From positions 1-6,008 of the forward strand of contig SFCY01000133.1 in assembly GCA_004558865.1 (NCBI GenBank): a stretch of 6,008 nt of DNA, read 5' to 3'. Both the position numbers and the translations under genes were made by a program. The notes beneath the pieces were generated by a model. It searched no databases and was not told the DNA's origin. It worked only from the letters and a program-made list of their open reading frames with translations. Positions 1 to 5,416 of the stretch are shown here, one piece after another. This DNA is from Bacteroidales bacterium. Lineage in GTDB: Bacteria; Bacteroidota; Bacteroidia; Bacteroidales; Bacteroidaceae. The number at the start of each line of letters is the position of its first letter. The first letter of the stretch is position 1.

Positions 1-6
1 GGGATT

Positions 7-67
7 CAAAACGTAAGTTGAAGAGGGAGTGTAGCGGGCTACACGACCGATGAGACTTGACGTTTTG
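7..67. repeat. Nested inverted repeat, possible structured RNA or dispersed repeat
   Basis: Outer arms CAAAACGT-AAGT (7-18) and ACTT-G-ACGTTTTG (55-67) pair over 12 bp with a single bulged G. Inside is a perfect hairpin, GTGTAGC (29-35) and GCTACAC (38-44), most naturally 6 bp closed by a CGGG tetraloop. The two helices are separated by about 10 unpaired bases on each side. CGTTT (61-65) could alternatively pair with AAACG at 94-98. The motif GACCGA occurs at 45, 69 and 89. No U-tract follows on either strand. Confidence 0.5.
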
Positions 68-157
68 AGACCGATAGATGCAGAAGACGACCGAAACGAA
101 CAACTGTACTTTATCGATTATTCTATCAGTCTAATTTATAGAACCAGCCTTTAGAGA

Positions 158-183
158 CGGCCACCACCATTGGCTATGGCAGG
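158..183 (-). repeat. Paired intergenic stem-loop element, copy 2
   Basis: On the minus strand this reads C-CTGCCA-TAGCCAA-TGGTGG-TGG-CCG. The arms (182-177 and 169-164) are identical to the copy at 1741-1763 and the loop is again 7 nt but unrelated in sequence. This copy has one extra TGG before CCG. The innermost loop bases (T and A) can extend the stem to 7 bp. It lies about 90 nt past the stop of the YqaA-like gene. What follows (TCTCTAAAGG) is not a T run, so it is not a classical terminator. Confidence 0.5.
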
Positions 184-268
184 AGAATATCCTTGCGGAA
201 AAGACAAGAAACCATCCGGGTGCAGGCTAAGGCGGCAAAAGAAGAAGTGACAACGCGGCCAGCAACAC

Positions 269-721
269 TCAACCGAAAATCAGCTCCACTCCACCCAACA
301 ACACGAAATAACGAACCACCTTGCCAAGAAACATGGAGAAGACCGTGACGAAGATATTCGCCCTCATCAAGCCGAGGGCCACGGCAATGGCAGAGCCCAA
401 TATCGGCAAAAACGCAAAGAATCCCATCCATGCGCCCCGCCCCTGCATGAAACGCAGGGCTTTGTCTACATCGGCCTTCTTCACATGGAAATAACGCTCT
501 ATCCATTCTATCTTGCCCAATCGGCCAAGCCAATAATTGAACATGGAGCCAATCACATTGCCCACCGTGCCATAAGCCATCAGTTCCCAGGGGTCAAGAC
601 CGGCAGCCAACAAAGCCAACATCACGGCCTCACTGCTGAAGGGAAACACGCTGCCTGCCAACAAGGCGGCCAACAACATGCCCCAATAGCCATAGCTGGC
701 AAGAAGAGACGTCAAATCCAT
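269..721 (-). CDS. YqaA/DedA-like (VTT domain) inner-membrane protein
   Basis: A 150-residue membrane protein that lines up along its length with E. coli YqaA (142 residues), a short member of the DedA/VTT group; larger members are linked to lipid scrambling or transport and envelope homeostasis, and YqaA's own role is not settled. Shared landmarks are the re-entrant-type segment GSVFPFSSEAVMLAL with conserved Glu31, GNVIGSMFNYWLGR (54-67), a charged middle loop (68-95), FLPILGSAIAVALGLMR (104-120) and FLGKVVRY (131-138). At residue 110 the usual PxxGD motif, as in E. coli YqaA, is PxxGS. The ATG at 721 was chosen because it begins the hydrophobic domain directly and overlaps the upstream gene by only 10 nt (ATGGATTTGA). 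The frame is open to an ATG at 757, but those 12 residues (MCRHTRHNLLEL) fall inside the upstream gene. Family assignment is firm, function is not. Confidence 0.88.
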   Translation of the reverse strand: MDLTSLLASYGYWGMLLAALLAGSVFPFSSEAVMLALLAAGLDPWELMAYGTVGNVIGSMFNYWLGRLGKIEWIERYFHVKKADVDKALRFMQGRGAWMGFFAFLPILGSAIAVALGLMRANIFVTVFSMFLGKVVRYFVLLGGVELIFG

Positions 722-1632
722 AAGTTCCAAAAGGTTATGCCGAGTGTGACGACACACACCACAATGAAGGCTACATTGCTGAAGCGGGAATTGGAAAGCG
801 CCAGACTGCGGCCTATCAATGGGGCTGTGATGATGATGACAAGACGGATGAGGGGATCGTAGAGACCAGGCTGAAGCACCAGAAACAGCACCATGGAGGC
901 ATCGAGGACCACCAACATCTCAAATATCATCCTCGTGCGGATCTTGTCATTGTAGCTGGTCTGGAAGAAATGCACAACCGACACCAAAGCCAAGAAGACG
1001 ATGAAGAGGAAAGGCACAAGCTGGTGGATATTCCACACCGAGAAATCAAAGGGAACAGAGAAGCTGGCAAGTTTGAGGAAATGGGAGCCATACCAGTCCA
1101 TCTCGCCATAGAAGCCATACCACAGGAGCGAGAGCCAATAAGGCGTGAGAAGCCCCAAGATGCTGGCAATGAAGGTTCGGGCAGAGAAAGCCATGATGAA
1201 GAAAACCAGCACAATCCAAAAGATGGGCACCAACAGCAAGATATGGACGAAGAACATGCTCGCCAATCCCAAACAGCAAAAAGCGTAGAACACAGTACCT
1301 GCCGCCGAAGGTTTCTGATAGGCATAGCAGATGATCAGCAGGAAGCCGATGAAGAACAAGGCCACCAGGGCTCCCTCGGTCTGCGGAAACAAGAAAGTGA
1401 CCATGGCTGTAAGCACCAAGAACGAGCACGACACCATACGGCTGTAGATGCGTATCAAGGCGTTGATGTTGTTGAGCTGCACCATGAGCAGCGTTGAGAG
1501 TGCCAACAGGAAGAGCTGCGCCCACAGCGACTGGCCGACAAGATGGTTGGCCAGACACACCAACAGAGCGTAAACTGCCGCAACAGGCAACGCGAACCGG
1601 GATTCTGCTATTCTGTTCTGAAGTCTTTTCAT
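712..1632 (-). CDS. Conserved polytopic membrane protein (DUF6427-like, function unknown)
   Basis: A 306-residue very hydrophobic protein with about 10-11 predicted membrane helices (roughly 13-31, 37-52, 68-83, 86-103, 113-130, 132-149, 154-171, 203-222, 236-253, 260-278, 284-304). It has no signal peptide and no recognisable catalytic motif. Basic residues gather in INALIRIYSRM (56-66) and YNDKIRTRM (227-235), which should be cytoplasmic loops by the positive-inside rule. The central stretch GLASMFFVHILLLVPIFWI and following SILGLLTPYWLSLLWYG resembles, from memory, the Bacteroidota family DUF6427; I could not check this. The ATG at 1632 is preceded by an A-rich leader (GATAAAGAATAAAC) without a Shine-Dalgarno, as is usual in Bacteroidetes. 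The gene follows a 276-nt gap after purD, so it may have its own promoter, and its stop overlaps the next gene by 10 nt. It is a real gene; the role is unknown. Confidence 0.85.
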   Translation of the reverse strand: MKRLQNRIAESRFALPVAAVYALLVCLANHLVGQSLWAQLFLLALSTLLMVQLNNINALIRIYSRMVSCSFLVLTAMVTFLFPQTEGALVALFFIGFLLIICYAYQKPSAAGTVFYAFCCLGLASMFFVHILLLVPIFWIVLVFFIMAFSARTFIASILGLLTPYWLSLLWYGFYGEMDWYGSHFLKLASFSVPFDFSVWNIHQLVPFLFIVFLALVSVVHFFQTSYNDKIRTRMIFEMLVVLDASMVLFLVLQPGLYDPLIRLVIIITAPLIGRSLALSNSRFSNVAFIVVCVVTLGITFWNLWI

Positions 1633-1733
1633 GTTTATTCTTTATCAGTTATGCGACCCTCTTAGCCTTTCATCCTACAATTCAGCCTGTGGCGGCAGAG
1701 GGCAGACAAACACACAATGCATAAGACATAATT

Positions 1734-1868
1734 CTAAAAGCGGCCACCAATCGTCATGGCAGGCACCAGGCCTCCCAATCCCAATTTGCCCACGCCCGCA
1801 ACCCACCACCAAGAGAACGAAACCAAGACAAGCAAGGTCGGGATCACAAAGGGGAAGAATGTGAGCAT
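1734..1868 (-). CDS. Possible 44-residue single-pass membrane peptide (weak)
   Basis: ATG at 1868, TAG at 1734. The product starts MLTFFPFVIPTLLVLVSF, continues with three Trp and a Gly-rich stretch (VAGVGKLGLGGL), and ends PAMTIGGRF. One membrane helix (about 3-25) is plausible. It begins 40 nt after the purD stop. Against it, the other minus frame is also open across this GC-rich gap, no ribosome-binding signal is visible, and its last codons coincide with the intergenic stem-loop element. I do not recognise a family. Confidence 0.2.
   Translation of the reverse strand: MLTFFPFVIPTLLVLVSFSWWWVAGVGKLGLGGLVPAMTIGGRF
1741..1763 (-). repeat. Paired intergenic stem-loop element, copy 1
   Basis: On the minus strand this reads C-CTGCCA-TGACGAT-TGGTGG-CCG. 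CTGCCA (1762-1757) and TGGTGG (1749-1744) form a 6-bp stem with two G-T wobbles around a 7-nt loop. CCGCTTTTAG follows. It lies about 145 nt past the purD stop. The only other copy I found is at 158-183, with identical arms and a different loop. The four-T run after the stem is too weak to call a terminator. Confidence 0.5.
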
Positions 1869-1879
1869 CAACTTCGAAA

Positions 1880-1914
1880 ATTATGAATTATGCATTGCGC
1901 ATTAGGAATCAGGC
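1880..1914. repeat. Degenerate heptamer tandem repeat running into the purD stop
   Basis: On the plus strand, five consecutive 7-base units start with AT: ATTATGA, ATTATGC, ATTGCGC, ATTAGGA, ATCAGGC. The first three are the clearest; the last overlaps the purD stop codon (1909-1911). The repeats grade from AT-rich to GC-richer toward the gene. Heptamer arrays of this ATTATGA kind occur between genes in cyanobacteria and Bacteroidetes; their function is unknown. Confidence 0.6.
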
Positions 1915-3195
1915 AAGGTCCTGCCCGATGTCGCGGCGGAAGTATTTGTCCTTGAACTCTATCTTGCTCGCCTCCTCAAAACTCTTCTGCAGGGCCTCCT
2001 CCTTGTTGCGTCCATAGCTGCTCACGGCAATCACACGGCCACCGTTGGTCACCGTCTGGCCGTCTTTCAGGGCTGTGCCGCTGTGGAAGACGATGGAGCC
2101 CTCCACCTTGTCGAGGCCTGTGATGGGATAGCCCTTGACATACTTCTGAGGATAACCGCCACTGACGAGCATCACGCAAACGGCACTGCGGTCGTCAAAC
2201 TCCACTTGGCGTTTGTCAAGGTCGCCATTGGCCACACCCTCAAACAAATCCACTATGTCGCTCTTCAAGCGGAGCATCACGGTTTCCGTCTCGGGGTCGC
2301 CCATACGACAATTGTATTCTATCACCATGGGGTCGCCCCCCACATTGATAAGTCCGAAGAAGATGAATCCCTTGTAGTCGATGCCATCTGCTGCCAGGCC
2401 ATCCACCGTGGGACGGATGATGCGGTCCTCCACCTTGCGCATCCATTCTTTGTCGGCAAAGGGTACGGGAGACACACTTCCCATACCTCCCGTGTTGAGA
2501 CCAGTGTCGTGCTCGCCTATCCGCTTGTAGTCCTTGGCCTCGGGCAAGATGGCATAATGCCTACCGTCGGTGAGCACGAAGACAGAACACTCTATTCCGC
2601 TGAGGAATTGCTCTATCACCACCTTGGCGGAGGCGTTGCCAAACATTCCGCCCAGCATTTCCTTCAGCTCTTTCTTGGCCTCGTCGAGCGTAGGCACAAT
2701 GAGCACGCCTTTTCCAGCTGCCAGGCCGTCGGCCTTGAGCACGTAAGGAGGTTGCAGACTCTCAAGGAATCTCAAGCCCTCCTCCAAGGTTGTCCCGTCG
2801 AAAGTCTCGTAGGCTGCGGTGGGAATGCCGTGGCGCTTCATGAAACCTTTGGCGAAGTCCTTGCTTCCCTCCAGTCGGGCGCCCGACGCCGAGGGTCCAA
2901 TCACCTTGATGCCGGCGGTGCGAGGGTCGGCATGAAAGGCATCGCTGACACCGTTCACGAGCGGATCCTCAGGCCCCACGACGAGCATGTCTATCTTGTT
3001 GCCCACCGCAAAATCCTTCAGCTTGTCAGTCTCGCCGACTGCGATGGACACATTCTCTCCACAATTGGCGGTTCCCGCATTGCCGGGAGCTATAAACAGT
3101 TTTTCGCACAGTGGGCTTTGTGCGATCTTCCAGGCAAGCGCATGCTCGCGTCCGCCCGAGCCCAACAATAAGATTCTCATATTGCGATTCAACAT
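1909..3195 (-). CDS. purD: Phosphoribosylamine--glycine ligase (GARS)
   Basis: Catalyses the second step of purine synthesis: 5-phosphoribosylamine + glycine + ATP gives GAR + ADP + phosphate, in the cytoplasm. At 428 residues it has full family length (E. coli about 429). Visible landmarks are the N-terminal nucleotide-type loop LLLGSGGREHALAWK (9-23), VVGPEDPLVNG (72-82), the ATP-grasp region with LKADGLAAGKGV (153-164), LNTGGMGSVSPV (233-244), and the GARS signature EYNCRMGDPETE (293-304), which carries the metal-binding Glu and Asn. The C-terminal domain has VMLVSGGYP and GGRVIAVSS. The ATG at 3195 lies one base after the peptidase stop (TAG-A-ATG), which suggests translational coupling. 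A second ATG at 3180 gives MRILLLGSGG, the more typical family start; the sequence does not decide between them. No frameshift or missing catalytic residue is seen. Confidence 0.97.
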   Translation of the reverse strand: MLNRNMRILLLGSGGREHALAWKIAQSPLCEKLFIAPGNAGTANCGENVSIAVGETDKLKDFAVGNKIDMLVVGPEDPLVNGVSDAFHADPRTAGIKVIGPSASGARLEGSKDFAKGFMKRHGIPTAAYETFDGTTLEEGLRFLESLQPPYVLKADGLAAGKGVLIVPTLDEAKKELKEMLGGMFGNASAKVVIEQFLSGIECSVFVLTDGRHYAILPEAKDYKRIGEHDTGLNTGGMGSVSPVPFADKEWMRKVEDRIIRPTVDGLAADGIDYKGFIFFGLINVGGDPMVIEYNCRMGDPETETVMLRLKSDIVDLFEGVANGDLDKRQVEFDDRSAVCVMLVSGGYPQKYVKGYPITGLDKVEGSIVFHSGTALKDGQTVTNGGRVIAVSSYGRNKEEALQKSFEEASKIEFKDKYFRRDIGQDLA

Positions 3196-3196
3196 T

Positions 3197-5416
3197 CTAT
3201 TTCAGATAATCAAAGAAGTAGCGCGAGATGCGCTCGTGCAGATGCGTGCTCTGGTGGCCACGCATATTGTGGGGCTCACCAGGATACACAAAGAAGTCGG
3301 GTTGCGTGCCGGCTGCGATGCAGGCCTTGAGGAACGTCTCCGCATGCTGGGGCAGCACCACCGGATCGTTGGTGCCGATAATGACCTGCAGACGGCCTTT
3401 CAGATTCTTGGCCTTGGGCAGCAGCGAGCATTGGGCATAGCCATCGGGGTTGGTTTGCGGCGTGTCCATGTAACGCTCACCATACATCACCTCGTACCAT
3501 TTCCAGTCGATGACAGGCCCACCGGCCACACCCACCTTGAACACCTCGGGATGGCTGGTCATCAGATTGATGGTCATGAATCCGCCGAAACTCCAGCCAT
3601 GCACGCCGATGCGCGTCGTATCGACATAACTGAGGCTCTGCAGGAACTTCACGCCCTCCATCTGGTCCTTCACCTCCTCCTGTCCCAGATGGCGGAACGT
3701 TGCCTGCTCGAAAGCCTTGCCCCGGTTCTCGCTGCCCCGGTTGTCGAGGATGAAGAGCAGATACCCTTCCTGGGCCATGTAGGTTTCCCAGGAGCGCGAA
3801 CCGTAATGCCACGAGGCGTCTACGTTGTGGGCATGTGGGCCACCATATACATATATAATAGTGGGATATTTCTTAGCGGGGTCGAAGTTGACGGGCTTCA
3901 CCATGCGCCAGTAGAGGTCGGTCTTGCCGTCGGCAGCCTTCAGGGTGCCGCTCTCGTAAGTGGGTATGCCATAGCCTTTCCATGGATTCTCCGCCGTGAG
4001 GTAGCGGTGGCGCTGAGCCTTGGCCACATCTATGATGTCGATGTTGCGCGGCACGTCGGGTTCCGTGTAGTTGTCATACAGACAGCCTCCATCGCTGCTC
4101 AGCCCACCGCGGTGCCATCCCTTGCCATTGTCGAGCAGCGTGCGTCGGCCATTGTCAAGGCTTACCTCGTAGAAGTTGCGCTGAATGGGACTGCACTCAT
4201 TGGAGGCGATGACCACACTGTGGCGTTTGGCGTTGAAGCCCACCACCTCCATCACCACCCACTGGCCTTTGGTCAGCTGGCGGAAGGTGTTGTTCTTCAG
4301 ACTGTACACGTACAGATGGTTGTAGCCGTCGCGCTGGCTCTGGAAGATGAACTCGTCGCTGTTCCACGGCAGGAACTCAATGGGGTGCTGCGGCTCCACA
4401 TACTTCTCATCCGTCTCCCGGTAAAGCTCTCCTTTCTTCTCGCCCGTTGTGGCATCGTAGGCCACGAGCCGACAATCGTTCTGGTCGCGGTTGAGCTCAA
4501 ACAGATACACCGTCTTCGAGTCGGGACTCCACGCGGGGTTGGTGAAATAGCGATCGGTGGGGTCTCCGGCCTTGAGGAAGACGGTCTTCCCGCTCTCCGA
4601 ATCATACACGCCTATCGTCACCTTGTGCATCTTCTCTCCCGCCATGGGGTATTTCTCAGGCGCGGCGGTGGCCATTTGGCTCTGCCCTTCGGCGGGCTGC
4701 CAGTCCACCTCCGGGACATGCACCAAAGGATAGTCGGTCACCATGCTCTGGTCCATCCGCGTGAAAGCGAGCTTCTTGCCATCGGGACTCCAGAATGTTC
4801 CCTTGGAATAGCCAAACTCGTCGCGGTGCACGCTGGTGCCATAGAGTATCTCGCGCGAGCCGTCCTGTGAGAGCCTCACCGGTTGTTTCCCTTCTTGGTC
4901 GGCCACATAGAGGTCGTAGCCGTCGGCAGGGGTGTAGGCCGTCAGACGTGATGCATAGCAGAAATCGTCGTGGGCCTGGTTGTCGGCATCCTGTGTCCAG
5001 ACAACGGTGTGTTTCTTGAAGTTGACGAGATAGCGCTTCTTGGCCGACTGAACCAAAACCAAAGGCTGTCCGGCATCGGGAAAAGAGGCATAGTAGAGGG
5101 AGTGGATGGGCTTGTCACCGCCAATCCATTTGTTGACCTCGTCCAAGGTGAAGAGAGGTGTCTCCTTGCAGGTTTGTTTGTTGATTAGGTAACATTGGTC
5201 CAAGTCCTGACGCACAAGCTGATTGCCCCACCATGTCAGATAGCGGTTCTTGGCAATCATGTTGCGGTAGTTGGTTCCTCCGAAGTTCAGGTCTTCGAGG
5301 GTGAATTTCTTCTGTGCGTCAGTCATCTGAGGTAAAAGAAGCCCCGCCACCACGAGCAACGCCATTGCGCTGCCCTTGCCGATGGCGGAAGCCAAACGAT
5401 TAATCGCCTTGGTCAT
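3197..5416 (-). CDS. ptpA: Secreted S9 family serine peptidase, PtpA-type prolyl tripeptidyl peptidase
   Basis: This 739-residue exopeptidase is predicted to release N-terminal tripeptides ending in proline from peptides outside the cytoplasm. The N-terminus (MTKAINRLASAIGKG, then MALLVVAGLLLPQ) is a signal peptide with likely cleavage at TDA|QKK; there is no lipobox Cys. A beta-propeller domain follows (to ~500), with HRDEFG (Glu200) where the family binds the substrate amino terminus. The C-terminal alpha/beta hydrolase domain has YGGPHA (524-529), the nucleophile elbow GWSFGG (Ser609), Asp684 (GTNDPVV) and His716 (GEPHN). The second amino-end-binding Glu is Glu642 (YEVMYGERY). The Ser-to-Glu, Ser-to-Asp and Ser-to-His offsets (33, 75, 107) equal those I recall for Porphyromonas gingivalis PtpA (603, 636, 678, 710). 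The ATG at 5416 was chosen because the frame, though open to 5827, overlays the htpG tail upstream and the signal peptide begins here. The leader is A-rich without a Shine-Dalgarno. DPP IV-like specificity is the main alternative. Confidence 0.93.
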   Translation of the reverse strand: MTKAINRLASAIGKGSAMALLVVAGLLLPQMTDAQKKFTLEDLNFGGTNYRNMIAKNRYLTWWGNQLVRQDLDQCYLINKQTCKETPLFTLDEVNKWIGGDKPIHSLYYASFPDAGQPLVLVQSAKKRYLVNFKKHTVVWTQDADNQAHDDFCYASRLTAYTPADGYDLYVADQEGKQPVRLSQDGSREILYGTSVHRDEFGYSKGTFWSPDGKKLAFTRMDQSMVTDYPLVHVPEVDWQPAEGQSQMATAAPEKYPMAGEKMHKVTIGVYDSESGKTVFLKAGDPTDRYFTNPAWSPDSKTVYLFELNRDQNDCRLVAYDATTGEKKGELYRETDEKYVEPQHPIEFLPWNSDEFIFQSQRDGYNHLYVYSLKNNTFRQLTKGQWVVMEVVGFNAKRHSVVIASNECSPIQRNFYEVSLDNGRRTLLDNGKGWHRGGLSSDGGCLYDNYTEPDVPRNIDIIDVAKAQRHRYLTAENPWKGYGIPTYESGTLKAADGKTDLYWRMVKPVNFDPAKKYPTIIYVYGGPHAHNVDASWHYGSRSWETYMAQEGYLLFILDNRGSENRGKAFEQATFRHLGQEEVKDQMEGVKFLQSLSYVDTTRIGVHGWSFGGFMTINLMTSHPEVFKVGVAGGPVIDWKWYEVMYGERYMDTPQTNPDGYAQCSLLPKAKNLKGRLQVIIGTNDPVVLPQHAETFLKACIAAGTQPDFFVYPGEPHNMRGHQSTHLHERISRYFFDYLK

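Larger units (their letters stand above)
1..268. other. Left-edge gene-free stretch
   Basis: No ORF here resembles a known protein. It holds, from the left, a nested inverted repeat (7-67), a short AT-rich stretch (about 108-143), the second stem-loop copy (158-183), and then about 85 nt up to the YqaA-like stop with nothing I can name. A 34-codon ORF on the plus strand (50-154, MRLDVLRPIDAEDD...) is open but has no supporting signal. No promoter matching the Bacteroidetes consensus was found on either strand. Confidence 0.6.
1633..1908. other. 276-nt gap between purD and the membrane-protein pair
   Basis: Read on the minus strand, this gap holds in order a heptamer repeat next to the purD stop, a possible 44-codon ORF (1734-1868), one copy of the paired stem-loop element (1741-1763), and an A-rich leader before the ATG at 1632. 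I found no convincing Bacteroidetes promoter: there is no TAnnTTTG box, only an isolated TTTG near 1708. There is no GC hairpin followed by a long T run either. Any promoter for the downstream pair must lie here or further upstream. Confidence 0.7.

Noticed and set aside
50..154. 34-codon plus-strand ORF MRLDVLRPIDAEDD...
   Set aside because: No homology, no start signal, and it overlaps the inverted-repeat structure; other frames are open over similar lengths.
174..533. 119-codon minus-strand frame covering the end of the YqaA-like gene
   Set aside because: It overlaps a gene with clear family similarity in another frame; its product is Cys/Arg-rich and matches nothing.
970..1497. 175-codon Glu/His/Gln-rich open frame on the plus strand
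   Set aside because: It is antisense to a hydrophobic membrane protein; reverse complements of Leu/Phe/Val codons give Glu/Lys/Gln-rich translations like this.
1734..1763. Rho-independent terminator for purD
   Set aside because: The stem is only 6 bp with two wobbles and is followed by four T in CCGCTTTTAG; the sister copy has no T run. The evidence is too weak for a terminator call.
2083..3171. 362-codon open frame on the plus strand antisense to purD
   Set aside because: It is a shadow of a conserved gene; its composition is that of an antisense frame and no motif is seen.
3841..3862. AT-rich stretch (CATATACATATATAATAG) resembling a promoter box
   Set aside because: It encodes TIIYVYGGP, a conserved part of the peptidase catalytic domain, so the AT bias follows from Ile and Tyr codons.
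2987..4870. 627-codon open frame on the plus strand
   Set aside because: It lies antisense to purD and the peptidase, both with clear family motifs. Its product is His/Leu/Val-rich with no recognisable domain, as expected from the reverse complement of GC-rich codons.
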